64,000 bases of DNA from Bacillus tuaregi (GCF_900104575.1 NZ_LT629731.1:3459102-3523101), one strand, 5' to 3'. Shown: positions 46,751 through 56,453, numbered from the stretch's first letter. The notes: generated by a model not told the origin, from the letters alone. Numbers and translations: made by a program.

Positions 46751-46785
46751 GGCGGTGGGGTTATTCCTCACCGCCTTCAATTTTT
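46751..46785 (+). terminator. Terminator after the 60-aa gene
   Basis: GGCGGTGGGG, loop TTATT, CCTCACCGCC (one G-U), then TTCAATTTTT. Confidence 0.8.
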
Positions 46786-46831
46786 GGAGTTTGAAATGAT
46801 TAATCACTTGCTGTTTAGAACTAAGTTCGGC

Positions 46832-46921
46832 TTATAGCCAAGCAGCACCAACAATGATTAATAGAATGAAAAGAACCACGATTAACGCAAATCCTCCACC
46901 GTATCCGTAAGATTGACCCAT
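46832..46921 (-). CDS. YjcZ-family sporulation peptide (copy 1)
   Basis: 29-aa peptide, MGQSYGYGGGFALIVVLF then ILLIIVGAAWL. Glycine/tyrosine-rich head and one membrane helix are the YjcZ/SscA-type pattern of spore-forming bacilli. The ribosome-binding site AAAGGAGGTGAT is excellent. SscA is a small spore-assembly protein in B. subtilis; same role is inference. Confidence 0.8.
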   Translation of the reverse strand: MGQSYGYGGGFALIVVLFILLIIVGAAWL

Positions 46922-46977
46922 AGTATCACCTCCTTTACTATGCTAAGTGGCCGAATGCCAGTTGGCTGCTTATATTC

Positions 46978-47058
46978 TTAGTAAAAGGAAGCCCCTACAA
47001 TAATCAATAAAATGAACAGCACAACAATTAACGCAAAGCCATTGCTATAGTGCCCCAT
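46978..47058 (-). CDS. YjcZ-family sporulation peptide (copy 2)
   Basis: 26-aa peptide, MGHYSNGFALIVVLFILLII then VGASFY. It shares FALIVVLFILLIIVGA with the peptide at 46832-46921, 56 bp downstream on the same strand, so the two are tandem duplicates in one transcript. Ribosome-binding site GAAAGGAGGTAAG. Confidence 0.8.
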   Translation of the reverse strand: MGHYSNGFALIVVLFILLIIVGASFY

Positions 47059-47242
47059 GATTACTTACCTCCTTTCGCTTTCGTTTTATCATATGTACGA
47101 ATGGCAAATACGGGATGGTCATATACCCATTTTTTTAAAATATGCTTGTTAAATGGACTGTAATAATTTGTTCTCACTTCAATTTATGTTATAGTAAGGA
47201 TTGTTGAATTATCGACTTATACTAATTTAGGAGTGTTTACAC

Positions 47243-48103
47243 GTGAAAAAATGGATATTACCCTTAACACTAGCAGCCGGAATACTTACTTTAACTGCAT
47301 GTAACGGAGGAGACTCCGCTTCGATTGCAGAAACAAAGGCTGGCGATATCACAAAGGACGAATTTTACGAAGCAATGAAAGATAGACAAGGTGAAATGGT
47401 ATTACAGCAGCTCCTATACACAAAGGTACTGTCCGATAAATACAAAGTGACTGATAAAGACCTAGATGCAAAGGTTAATGAATATAAGGAACAGCTGGGT
47501 GATACCTTCTTCCTTCAATATGGCTTTCAAGATGAAGCTGAATTCAAAAAGGATGAAAATGTTAAGCTAGAGGTTCTAATTGAAAAAGCTGTCCTAAAGG
47601 ATATTAAGGAAGCAGACCTTAAGAAATATTATGAGGAAAATTACAAACCTGAGATTAAAGCCCGTCATATTCTTGTTGAAGATGAAGAAAAAGCAAAAGA
47701 AGTAAAGACAAAGCTGGATGAAGGCGGAGACTTTGCGGAATTGGCAAAGGAATACTCTACTGATGGTTCAGCAGAACAAGGCGGAGATCTTGGCTGGTTT
47801 GGTCCTGGTAAAATGGTGGCAGAATTTGAAGAGGCTGCATATGCTTTAGATATTAATGAAATTAGCGAGCCTGTCCAATCACAGTTCGGATTCCATATTA
47901 TTCAAGTGACTGAAAAGAAAGAAGCAGAGTCGTTTGATAAAGTGAAGGATGAAATGGAAGCTAAATACAAGGCAACCAAAATGACACAGGAAAACATTAT
48001 GGATACAATCAATAAAGAAATGAAAGAAGCAGATGTAAAAATTAATGATAAGGACCTTAAAGGTATTTTAGGGGAAGATACGGCTAAAGAAGAAAAAAAA
48101 TAA
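47243..48103 (+). CDS. prsA: Foldase lipoprotein PrsA
   Basis: Extracytoplasmic peptidyl-prolyl isomerase that folds secreted proteins, 286 aa. Lipoprotein signal [19 protein letters not shown] with lipidated Cys20; N domain helical; parvulin domain (about 133-225) with [45 protein letters not shown] and [17 protein letters not shown] start at 47243 behind AGGAGTG. Ends in a Glu/Lys tail. Confidence 0.95.
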   Translation: MKKWILPLTLAAGILTLTACNGGDSASIAETKAGDITKDEFYEAMKDRQGEMVLQQLLYTKVLSDKYKVTDKDLDAKVNEYKEQLGDTFFLQYGFQDEAEFKKDENVKLEVLIEKAVLKDIKEADLKKYYEENYKPEIKARHILVEDEEKAKEVKTKLDEGGDFAELAKEYSTDGSAEQGGDLGWFGPGKMVAEFEEAAYALDINEISEPVQSQFGFHIIQVTEKKEAESFDKVKDEMEAKYKATKMTQENIMDTINKEMKEADVKINDKDLKGILGEDTAKEEKK

Positions 48104-48123
48104 GTATGATTTAGCTGTCAAAA

Positions 48124-48246
48124 AGGGCTGGCCCAAACAGACAGGTGCCAGGCATCACCATTTACGTCTCTAATATCACTCGCGTACATCGCAGCCGATA
48201 TAGATGTAAGGTGGATGCTTGACACCTTATGGGACAGCCCTCTTTA
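48124..48246. repeat. Long imperfect hairpin with GTGCCAGGCATC / GATGCTTGACACC arms
   Basis: AGGGCTGGCCCA (48124-48135) pairs with TGGGACAGCCCT (48230-48241), and inside it AGGTGCCAGGCATCACC with GGTGGATGCTTGACACCT, all in a 123-bp unit between convergent prsA and yhaL. A T run follows on plus, so it can terminate prsA. Same family as the repeats at 37454 and 60172. Confidence 0.75.
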
Positions 48247-48257
48247 TATTACCTTTT

Positions 48258-48458
48258 TCAACTAGTTGAATTATGAGTTTTCTGCTGTTTTTCTTCCCGC
48301 TCCTTTTCCAGCCTCTCCATATATATTTCTCCTTCTCTTTCTATTATTTCATTTTCAATCATTCTTTCTTCCCTTCCGGTTCGCACCACCATATAGGCAC
48401 TTATAATAATCCCTGCAACAACAAAATAAATCCAAATTGGTATATCGATTTTTACCAC
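48258..48458 (-). CDS. yhaL: Sporulation protein YhaL
   Basis: 66 aa. One helix (IPIWIYFVVAGIIISAYMVV) then a long charged helix (ERMIENEIIEREGEIYMERL, EKEREEKQQ). YhaL lies between prsA and yhaM in B. subtilis and is sporulation-linked. GTG at 48458 overlaps AAGAAGAGGTGG; the exact start is uncertain. Convergent with prsA. Confidence 0.7.
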   Translation of the reverse strand: MVKIDIPIWIYFVVAGIIISAYMVVRTGREERMIENEIIEREGEIYMERLEKEREEKQQKTHNSTS

Positions 48459-48691
48459 CTCTTCTTCTTCGAATTTGTTGATAGTCTATTATATGGGACC
48501 AAGCCTGTTGATATGACTGCTTGGACAATAGGATATTGATTTCTGTGCAAATCAACACGATGTCAGGTAAAATGGTAAAATAGAGTTCACGAAAGTCTTT
48601 AGCTCATAGCTTACTGCTTTAACATACTTCGATTTTTCTAATAAAACTTGTAATTGGTTTGTAATGGTTTTTAATAATAGGAGTGATGTAC

Positions 48692-49924
48692 GTGTCTGAT
48701 GAATCTACTTATTTTTATGGTTTAATCCCTATTCGGTTTGAGACGTCCGAAATAGAACGGGAGCAAATACTAAAAGAGTTTCCTCCACCGCTCTTACCTG
48801 CTGGAGAAGAGAATTTCCTTTTAGAGAATGAATTAAATGGGAATCTTGTTCAGGTTCGATTGCTCCTTAATGAATATAGTGTGGAAACCACTAAGACTGG
48901 AAAACAGTACTTAAAAATCAAGCTCAGCAATAATGCAGGAACTATCAACACCAAAATGTGGGATAATCAGGGGGCTGTAGAGGCGACCATACCGTTGCTT
49001 GATGAATATTCTACTTTTGATGTAGAGGCAAAGGTAGAAGAATATAAAGGATATAAATCGTTAACAATCAACAAGCTTAGCCCCTGCACAGACGATCCGA
49101 ATCCTTTCACCCTGCTTGCCTATACAAAACACAGTATCGAGGACTTAACGGTTGAACTATTTTCTTATTTAAATGAACTACAAGCTCCTTTTAAAGATAT
49201 TTCTTTAGCTGCCATGCATCAGTTTTGGGATCAATTCCGCCTCCGACCTGCAGCAAAGGGGCATCATCATAATTATTTAGGGGGATTACTTAAGCACACG
49301 GTTGGATTAATGAGATTTGCTCGCTTTATTTTGAAGTTTGAGGATAATCATTATCAGGCTGTCATAAAGCTGATCAATCATGTTGAGAAAGCCCATAAAA
49401 GGGATATCTGGAATCAAATACAAACCGCCACCCCAAATCCACAGCAGCTCGTCTGGAAGGAAACGATAGATCATTTATATTCCATGCTCTATGGCATGAT
49501 GGGCCATATGGAGAAAGAGCCTAAGTATGATTTAATCATGACGAGTATCTTATTTCATGATATTGGAAAGCTCTTAGAATATGACCATGCCGGAAAGAAC
49601 TATGAGGAATTTAAATATTTATTTCCAACTGCAGATCCATCGGGACTTGCAAACCGTAAACAAACCGGAATTAAAATGGATGAATTAGGTGTGATGATCG
49701 GACATATTCCCTACGGTGTCCTTATGCTATCTAAAATCATTGAATCAGAAGGAATTCCAGTTTCCCTCGAGGATGTTCATCACATGTCACACTGCATTTT
49801 ATGTCATCATGGTCTGCCTGAATGGGGCTCTTGTATTCGAAGCCCTCAAACAATTGAAGGCTATATGATTCATATTGTCGACTATCTCGACAGCAGATAT
49901 GAGAATACAGTCGAAATAAAATAA
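48692..49924 (+). CDS. YhaM-like OB-fold/HD-domain 3'-5' exoribonuclease, divergent form
   Basis: 410 aa, against about 314 for B. subtilis YhaM. An N-terminal extension (1-50) precedes an OB-fold (about 50-130; GKQYLKIKLSNNAGTINTKMWD) and an HD domain with all ligands: HHHNYLGGLLKH, FHDIGKLLEY, GHIPYG, HCILCHHGLPEWG, DYLDSRYE. About 60 extra residues lie between the first His and HD. The start is GTG at 48692, 8 nt after AGGAG. It occupies the yhaM place but is on the opposite strand from yhaO-yhaN, convergent instead of co-operonic. Family sure; ribonuclease activity inferred. Confidence 0.75.
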   Translation: MSDESTYFYGLIPIRFETSEIEREQILKEFPPPLLPAGEENFLLENELNGNLVQVRLLLNEYSVETTKTGKQYLKIKLSNNAGTINTKMWDNQGAVEATIPLLDEYSTFDVEAKVEEYKGYKSLTINKLSPCTDDPNPFTLLAYTKHSIEDLTVELFSYLNELQAPFKDISLAAMHQFWDQFRLRPAAKGHHHNYLGGLLKHTVGLMRFARFILKFEDNHYQAVIKLINHVEKAHKRDIWNQIQTATPNPQQLVWKETIDHLYSMLYGMMGHMEKEPKYDLIMTSILFHDIGKLLEYDHAGKNYEEFKYLFPTADPSGLANRKQTGIKMDELGVMIGHIPYGVLMLSKIIESEGIPVSLEDVHHMSHCILCHHGLPEWGSCIRSPQTIEGYMIHIVDYLDSRYENTVEIK

Positions 49925-49956
49925 ACGATGAGACCACTTGATCTCATCGTTTATTT
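49919..49956. terminator. Bidirectional terminator between yhaM-like gene and yhaN
   Basis: AAATAAACGATGAGA, loop CCACTTGA, TCTCATCGTTTATTT: perfect 15-bp stem covering the stop codon of the plus-strand gene and the last codons of yhaN. Confidence 0.93.
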
Positions 49957-52929
49957 CAATTCAACTGTATTATGTTTATTTAAGTAAGCAATCTCCTTCT
50001 CTTGAAAATAAGCGAGCAAATGCTCATGACAGGTAAAAAATAAAAGCTGATAATCCTTTAGCTGTTTGAGCAGGTCAATAACTCTGCTTGTTCTCTCTCT
50101 ATCAAAGTTTACAAAGCTGTCATCAATAATAATAGGGAATTTATATTTCTCATAAACAGTTAAAGCAATCGCAAGCCTTAACGATACATAGATTTGTTCA
50201 GTTGTTGCTTGACTAAGCTCATTTGCATCATAAAGAAGCTGCTCCTTACTCTCTATGAAAAATCCGCTGCCTTCCTGTTTCGGTATAATCCGGATATATC
50301 TATTATCCGTTAAAAATTGCAAATATTCTTCTGCCAGTCTAAGCATTTTCGGTAGTCGTTCCTGTTTATATTGATTGACTGTTTTCTGAAGGAGCTCTCT
50401 AGCCGCGGCAAATTTTGCCCACTCTCTTGCCTCTTCTTCAAATTCTGACTTTAACTGCCTAAAACGATGAAGAAGCTCGGCATAGCTTCCACCCTCCTCC
50501 AGCATTTGAATTTGATATTTTATGGCTGCAAATTCCTCTTGTAACTGTGCAAGTTCTCCCTCATGCATTTCCCTTTTATGTAATACTTCTAGAATAGATT
50601 CTTCTACAGGTCTTTCAGAAAAACGCTCTGCTTCCTTTTCAGTAAAGGAGGAAAGCTTCAGCTGTAATTTTATATGGTTCAATTCCTCAAGCAACTTTGA
50701 TTTCTCAGCAGATTTCCGGGCAAGCTCTCTGAAATGCTGTTCACTATTTGCTGAAGCAGAGGACAAAAGAGCAGACATTTCCGAGCCGAGTCTATCCCAT
50801 TCCAGCTGATAGACTTGATACTCATCCTGAAGCATTTCCAGCTGATGGGCTTTTTCCTTAAATTTTATCTGTTTATCTAGTTCTTCCCGTAAAGCTCTCT
50901 TAAGACTTTGAACTGCCTCCTGAAACGACAACTCGTCATCCTCTATAAACTCCTCCATTAGCCCTCGTATTGGCGCTAATCGCTCCTCTATGGCAATTTT
51001 ATTTGCAGCATATTGTTCATTAATAAATCTCTGCTCTTGGTATAGTCGTTTTAATCCGTCTATTAACTCAAAAGCATCATATAAATAATGAAGCGCCATT
51101 TCTCGTGGAAGCCTCAGCTCCTCTCCAACTGTCTGCAATTCCTTATTCAGTTGTAAGGAAGCCTTTTCCCACGCTTCATATCGATCTATCACTTGATCAT
51201 AAAGCTCCTGCTGCCTATTAATCATAGTTTTTAATTGATTGAACTGCTCACGAAGCTTTTGGTCCCTTTCTAGCTTTTGTTCCATCAACTCAATATGTTT
51301 CATTGGATGTCTTAAGTCATTTTCTAATTGCTGCTTTTTCGTCTGAAGCTGCTTTATTTCTGTCTGCAACAAAGGTTCGGAAGCTGATAAAACCTTCACA
51401 TAAGAAAAGATAGCGAATGCTGCTCCCGCTCCTCCTGCTAGAATCAGTATCATATGATCCGAAAATATTCCCCATCCACAAAGAATCAAAAAGAGAATAG
51501 CAAATAGGAGGTATTGCAGGCGATCGCGCTTCATCTTGGTAGCTGAATTCTGTAAGGCATTCGTTAGTAATGCTAATCGATTCTTCACCTCATCATATTT
51601 CTCGTTCAAGCGATCTCTTGAAGCAAACGACACCTGTTCCTGCAGTTTTTTTCTTTCTGTTTCTGGGAGTAATTCATCCTTGAGGAATCTCTCCTTTGCT
51701 TCCAGCTCCTCTAACTGCCTTGTTTCTTCCTGGAATCTTTCATCTAGCTCCTGCTTTTTTTCTGTTAATCGTTTTTGTTTTGCATGCAATGCAGCTGTTT
51801 TTTCCTTCATGAATACACTTGTGTTCATTGAACCTACTTCATCAGCCGTTAGAGACAAATGCATTTTATTCTGAAAAAGATTAATTTCTTCTTCAAGCTT
51901 ATTCAGCTTAACCTGAAGTTGAATATTTTCCTGCTCCCATTTCTCAATAAGTGGTATATTCTCAATTGCCTTCATCAATTCATTTTCTTTTTCAATCAAA
52001 GGAACATTAGGATTCAAGGAATGTAAGTCTTCCTTTAAACGCTCTATGCGCTGCTGTAATGTTACTCTTTTCCGCTCTAGCTCCTGCTCAAATTGCTTTA
52101 GGCGTTCAAGCTCTTCAAGCCCCTTATCTGGAAATTCACCGACATGATAAGGAGAAAGCTCCTGTTGAAGCTGCTTTTCCTTTTGCAGGAGCGGTAGAAC
52201 CTTCTTCCATTCTTCCAATCTTGTGTGTTGGGCAGAAAAGGAGATTAGCTCTGACTTAAGCTCACGTATCCTATTCTCAAGCATATCTCTTTTATGGAGG
52301 AGACTTGTATACTGCTCATTGTTTTCCTCTTGCTTTCGTAATTCACTTCTCAGTCCACGAAGCTCCTTCAGCTTGCTGTTTAGCTTCGGATTTCTTCCAT
52401 TAGGTTTAAAGCGGCTATCCAATTCCTTCATCAGCTCATTCTCAGCCTTTAACAAAACGTCTGAACCAATTGTTCCTGTAGAAAATAAAAAGCGGCCAAG
52501 CTCGTCACCCTTCATTTGATGGACATTTTGTAGCCCTTGCAGGTTAAAGGAAAAGATAGCTTGATATAACTGCTTATCAATCGATAATAGCAGCTCCTTC
52601 AGGAGATCCTCCCCGCCAATCATTCCATTTTCAAGCCTAACAACTACATCACCAGCGGCTTTCCCCTTCACTCTTTCGATAACGACTCTTCCTTTATTCG
52701 GAATTAAAACGGTAAGCTGACCTCCATATTTTGCACCCTTTTTTGGTTCATACCGAAGCTCAGATTGCTGTTTAGTAGGAAAGCCAAATAATATACTATG
52801 TATGAATGACATGATGGTAGATTTCCCGGCCTCATTTTCACCGAAGAACACCTGCCGTTCCAGAATGTTGGTAAACTTCACATTTTCAAATTTCCCATAC
52901 CCATAAATATAAATCTCAATAATTTTCAT
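49951..52929 (-). CDS. yhaN: SbcC/Rad50-like ATPase YhaN with central membrane segments
   Basis: 992 aa. Walker A FGENEAGKSTIMSFI (about 31-45), long coiled coils 170-460 and 530-860, ABC-type signature region (YDANELSQATTEQIYVSLR) and Walker B FPIIIDDSFVNFD near the C-terminus. Between the coiled coils, where SMC/Rad50 has hinge or hook, are two membrane-like helices (about 465-510; YLLFAILFLILCGWGIF, MILILAGGAGAAFAIF). It forms a pair with the YhaO nuclease 13 nt upstream. DNA-end processing is inferred by analogy with SbcCD. Confidence 0.85.
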   Translation of the reverse strand: MKIIEIYIYGYGKFENVKFTNILERQVFFGENEAGKSTIMSFIHSILFGFPTKQQSELRYEPKKGAKYGGQLTVLIPNKGRVVIERVKGKAAGDVVVRLENGMIGGEDLLKELLLSIDKQLYQAIFSFNLQGLQNVHQMKGDELGRFLFSTGTIGSDVLLKAENELMKELDSRFKPNGRNPKLNSKLKELRGLRSELRKQEENNEQYTSLLHKRDMLENRIRELKSELISFSAQHTRLEEWKKVLPLLQKEKQLQQELSPYHVGEFPDKGLEELERLKQFEQELERKRVTLQQRIERLKEDLHSLNPNVPLIEKENELMKAIENIPLIEKWEQENIQLQVKLNKLEEEINLFQNKMHLSLTADEVGSMNTSVFMKEKTAALHAKQKRLTEKKQELDERFQEETRQLEELEAKERFLKDELLPETERKKLQEQVSFASRDRLNEKYDEVKNRLALLTNALQNSATKMKRDRLQYLLFAILFLILCGWGIFSDHMILILAGGAGAAFAIFSYVKVLSASEPLLQTEIKQLQTKKQQLENDLRHPMKHIELMEQKLERDQKLREQFNQLKTMINRQQELYDQVIDRYEAWEKASLQLNKELQTVGEELRLPREMALHYLYDAFELIDGLKRLYQEQRFINEQYAANKIAIEERLAPIRGLMEEFIEDDELSFQEAVQSLKRALREELDKQIKFKEKAHQLEMLQDEYQVYQLEWDRLGSEMSALLSSASANSEQHFRELARKSAEKSKLLEELNHIKLQLKLSSFTEKEAERFSERPVEESILEVLHKREMHEGELAQLQEEFAAIKYQIQMLEEGGSYAELLHRFRQLKSEFEEEAREWAKFAAARELLQKTVNQYKQERLPKMLRLAEEYLQFLTDNRYIRIIPKQEGSGFFIESKEQLLYDANELSQATTEQIYVSLRLAIALTVYEKYKFPIIIDDSFVNFDRERTSRVIDLLKQLKDYQLLFFTCHEHLLAYFQEKEIAYLNKHNTVELK

Positions 52930-52942
52930 GCTGCTTCACCTC

Positions 52943-54160
52943 CTATTTTTTATGGATTAAATCTAGTAGCGTATTTAATGCTTGCTGTTGAAGCTCAAGC
53001 TTCTCCTTATCAGACAAGGACAGTAAGAATTTAGCTGCTGTAGGATGATTATATAATGGCGAAATACTATCTTGGATGTTCTCAAGATTATCTGCTGCAC
53101 GAAACAGCTCTAAATAGAAATCAGACTCCTTTTCTAGCTTGCTTCGATTCCAAGATATAGATTGTTCAACCTCTATTTTAATCGGCCAGACAAAAGAATC
53201 CTCTTCTCCTTCTTCCTCCTGAAGCGCCTGTAGGAGATCCCCGTTAAAAACACTTGTTAATTCCTTATCATCTAAACGAATATTGCGTAATGTTATCGAT
53301 AGGAGGACTCCCTTTCCCAGCTTGCGCTTTTCCTCCATTGCTCTTTGACATAAAACATATAAATCTTGAAATTGCTTAACTTCTTGTCCATCCACTTTCA
53401 GATGCTCCCACTGGATTACTGCCGTTTCAATAAATTCAAGCTTAGTGTCAGCTTGATTCATGGTCACAAGGTAACAACCTTTTTCACCTGTTTCTTTTTT
53501 GTTACGACCTTGTATATTTCCCGGGTAAAGGATATATGGATTCTCGTGCAAAATAGATCTCTTATGAATATGGCCTAATGCCCAGTAGTCAAATCTCTTG
53601 TCAATCAGTTCCTTTAAACGAAAGGGTGCATATGGTTGATGCTCACTAGAGCCTTCGAAATGACCATGTAGGATCCCGATATGAAAATCAGCCATATCCT
53701 TTTTAACATATTCAGGAAGCCTATTTTCATTTATATGCCGTTTTTCATAGCTGAACCCGTATAAATATACTGTTGTATTTGGCTTTGTAAATTCTTTTAC
53801 TTCTACATGCTCACCAAAAATATGGACATTTGCCGGCATATCCAAATGGATCCATGAGCCATTCAAATGATCATGGTTTCCATGTATAATATAGACAGAG
53901 ATTCTATGTGCCTCAAGCCTCTCCATTTCCTTCCGCAGCCTCGTTTGTGCACGTACACTTCTATCCTGCTCATCAAATAAATCTCCTGCGAGAATGACAA
54001 AATCAACCTGATGCTCAATCGCAGTATCGGTAATTTTCCTTAACGCTTCAAATGTACTGTCCTTTAGCACCGTAAAGATTTCCTTAGGCAATTGCGAAAG
54101 CCCTGTCATAGGACTGTCCAAATGCAAATCTGCTGCATGGATGAATTTTATTTCCTTCAT
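52943..54160 (-). CDS. yhaO: SbcD/Mre11-like nuclease YhaO
   Basis: 405-aa metallophosphoesterase. Motifs: FIHAADLHLDSPM, ILAGDLFDE, VYIIHGNHDHLNG, ILHGHFEG, YWALGHIHKRSIL, covering the five metal-binding motifs of the Mre11/SbcD family. N-terminal catalytic, C-terminal capping region. Upstream of and coupled to yhaN; the two likely form an SbcCD-like complex. Unlike in B. subtilis, yhaM is not on the same strand. Confidence 0.88.
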   Translation of the reverse strand: MKEIKFIHAADLHLDSPMTGLSQLPKEIFTVLKDSTFEALRKITDTAIEHQVDFVILAGDLFDEQDRSVRAQTRLRKEMERLEAHRISVYIIHGNHDHLNGSWIHLDMPANVHIFGEHVEVKEFTKPNTTVYLYGFSYEKRHINENRLPEYVKKDMADFHIGILHGHFEGSSEHQPYAPFRLKELIDKRFDYWALGHIHKRSILHENPYILYPGNIQGRNKKETGEKGCYLVTMNQADTKLEFIETAVIQWEHLKVDGQEVKQFQDLYVLCQRAMEEKRKLGKGVLLSITLRNIRLDDKELTSVFNGDLLQALQEEEGEEDSFVWPIKIEVEQSISWNRSKLEKESDFYLELFRAADNLENIQDSISPLYNHPTAAKFLLSLSDKEKLELQQQALNTLLDLIHKK

Positions 54161-54253
54161 ATTTTAATCTCCACTCATCATTTCTTTTTTATAGTCATAT
54201 ATTTTCATTTTACCATTCCTAAAAAGCGAATGCACGTTCTGCATAAATCACCT

Positions 54254-54294
54254 AAAAAAGAGACCTGCTTTCTATAACAAGCAGGTCTCTTTTT
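54254..54294. terminator. Terminator after yhaQ-yhaP
   Basis: AAAAGAGACCTGCTT, loop TCTATAAC, AAGCAGGTCTCTTTTT; T tracts on both strands, between yhaP and yhaO on the minus strand. Confidence 0.92.
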
Positions 54295-54304
54295 AATCAT
54301 CATG

Positions 54305-55558
54305 TTAATCATTCTTGGTTAACTGAAGAGCTTTTTTGATATCCTTAAAGGAGTTTGATTTTCCGTACATTAAAACCCCACCTTTATACACTCTGGCTCC
54401 AAATACAGCCAAAAGAATAATGGAGACTAGCAGAATAACCATGCCGATCATTGGCTCCCATATTGGGATTTCAAGCATGCCAACTCTCATAAACATGAGC
54501 ATTGGTGTAAAGAATGGAATATAGGATGTGATAGTGATAAAAGTAGTATCCGGTTGATTTAAACCAAACATCGCAATCATAAAGCCTGCCGCGATAATAA
54601 AGGTCATTGGCGTAATCATCTGCTGAACATCTTCAATTCTGCTGACGAGCGAACCAAGAAAAGCAGCAAGTGTCGCATAAAGAAAATAGCCGAGTAAAAA
54701 GAACACAAGCGCATAAATAATCGTTGAAAGCGGTATGTTTTGAAAGCCAAGAAATTCGAAAAAACCACCCTGCAGCGATTGAAGATTTTGTTTGATGAAA
54801 TAATAGCCAACAGCTAAAAGAACGGCCATTTGTGTCAAGCTTAACAGGGCAATACCGAGAATTTTACCAAACATTTGTTTTATCGGAGATACACTGGAAA
54901 TGAGAATTTCCATGACCCTCGAGGATTTCTCTGTTGCCACCTCCATCGCAATCATGTTTGCATACATGATAACGGCAAAATAAATGACAAATAAGATAAC
55001 ATAGACAAGACCTCGTGCCTGACTTAACTCTTCCTGGGTTTTGGCATTTTCCTTTAAGGCAACTCTGTCAAATGTGACAGGTTCAGATAATTTAGCAAGC
55101 TGCTCTGGAGTTAATTGTAATTGAGCTGCTGCCATTTGGGCCTTAATTTGTTGTAACGAATTCTGTATATCAGCCGGAATTCCATAATCAGCCACACTTA
55201 AAGATTTATAAACCGCACTTGGTAACTGTGACTCATCAAGCTTAAGAATTAATAATCCCTTATATTCGCCTTCTTCTACATCATTTTCAGCGCTTTTCTC
55301 CGATTCAGAATAGGCCTCCAATCTTAACTCATCATTAACTACTTGAAGCTGTGCTTCAACTAATGAGAATAGCTCTCCTGTTTCATCGATAACAGCAATC
55401 TTTTGATTCTCATTTCCTTTATTGAAGAGATCAATAATGTTCGTCATGTTCGTTAATGCAACTAATATAAGTGCCGTAATCAAGGTAGTGATGATAAACG
55501 ATTTTGTTTTTAATTTGCTTAGATACGTATGAAAAAGAATAATCCAAAATCTATTCAT
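54305..55558 (-). CDS. yhaP: ABC-2 type transporter permease (YhaP)
   Basis: 417-aa permease with an N-terminal helix (SFIITTLITALILVALTNM), a large extracytoplasmic domain (45-180) and five to six C-terminal helices. The layout is that of NatB-like ABC-2 exporters; NatAB exports Na+ in B. subtilis, but substrate here is unknown. The ATG at 55558 overlaps the yhaQ stop by 8 nt. Confidence 0.85.
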   Translation of the reverse strand: MNRFWIILFHTYLSKLKTKSFIITTLITALILVALTNMTNIIDLFNKGNENQKIAVIDETGELFSLVEAQLQVVNDELRLEAYSESEKSAENDVEEGEYKGLLILKLDESQLPSAVYKSLSVADYGIPADIQNSLQQIKAQMAAAQLQLTPEQLAKLSEPVTFDRVALKENAKTQEELSQARGLVYVILFVIYFAVIMYANMIAMEVATEKSSRVMEILISSVSPIKQMFGKILGIALLSLTQMAVLLAVGYYFIKQNLQSLQGGFFEFLGFQNIPLSTIIYALVFFLLGYFLYATLAAFLGSLVSRIEDVQQMITPMTFIIAAGFMIAMFGLNQPDTTFITITSYIPFFTPMLMFMRVGMLEIPIWEPMIGMVILLVSIILLAVFGARVYKGGVLMYGKSNSFKDIKKALQLTKND

Positions 55559-56453
55559 AGGAAGCACCTACCTTTTCAATAAATATATCATTCAACGAAG
55601 GCTCCTCTAAGACAAATTTTGAAATAAAGCCTTTATCGTAGATGCTGCTTAGGATTCGCTTTACCGTAACTTCCTCATCCTCAATTTGTAATATCATTCC
55701 TTCAGGAGTTTTTTTCGCATTTTTCACACCTGGAAATGTGACTAAGTCCTCGAGATTAAAATCAGCATGGATTACTAGATTCTTTTTCCCATAAGCCCTT
55801 TTGATATCCCGAAGCGAGCCTTGAACAACCGGCTTGCCTTTATGTAAAATACAAAGGTGCTCACACATTTCCTCAACATGCTCCATCCGATGGCTTGAAA
55901 AGACAATCGTTGTCCCGTTTTCCTTTAACTCAAGAACTGCTTCCTTCAATTGTTCAACGTTAACGGGATCCAAACCACTAAATGGCTCATCTAGAATTAA
56001 TAATTTGGGCTTGTGAATAACAGAAGCAATAAATTGGATTTTTTGTTGATTTCCTTTAGACAGCTCATCAACCTTTTTGTCAGCGTATTCAGGTACTTTA
56101 AATCTAGAAAGCCAATACTCCAATTCCTGTAAGGCCTCCTTTTTCGCCATTCCACGCAGTCTTGCTAAATAAACCATTTGATCTCGTACTTTCAGCTTGG
56201 GGTATAACCCTCTTTCTTCAGGTAAATAACCAATTAGCGGGCTTGTCGAATAATCTATTTCCTTTCCATCCCATGTGACCGATCCGCTGCTCGCCTTTAA
56301 GATACCTAAAATCATTCGAAAGGTTGTCGTTTTCCCTGCTCCATTTGCACCTAGAAACCCATACATTTCTTTTTCGGGAATCGTCAAGGTTAATTGATCC
56401 ACTGCCGTGAAATTCCCAAATCTCTTTGTCACGTTATGTAGCTGTAATACCAT
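55551..56453 (-). CDS. yhaQ: ABC transporter ATP-binding protein (YhaQ)
   Basis: 300-aa ATPase: Walker A GFLGANGAGKTTTFRMI, signature ELSKGNQQKIQF, Walker B LLILDEPFSGLDPVN, switch VFSSHRMEH; C-terminal domain of DrrA/NatA type (about 210-300). ATG behind AAAGGAGGCT. Operon with yhaP. Confidence 0.9.
   Translation of the reverse strand: MVLQLHNVTKRFGNFTAVDQLTLTIPEKEMYGFLGANGAGKTTTFRMILGILKASSGSVTWDGKEIDYSTSPLIGYLPEERGLYPKLKVRDQMVYLARLRGMAKKEALQELEYWLSRFKVPEYADKKVDELSKGNQQKIQFIASVIHKPKLLILDEPFSGLDPVNVEQLKEAVLELKENGTTIVFSSHRMEHVEEMCEHLCILHKGKPVVQGSLRDIKRAYGKKNLVIHADFNLEDLVTFPGVKNAKKTPEGMILQIEDEEVTVKRILSSIYDKGFISKFVLEEPSLNDIFIEKVGASYE

Noticed and set aside
51536-51874. Ser/Phe-rich 112-codon ORF opposite yhaN
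   Set aside because: Composition is that of the complement of a Glu/Lys/Leu coiled coil.
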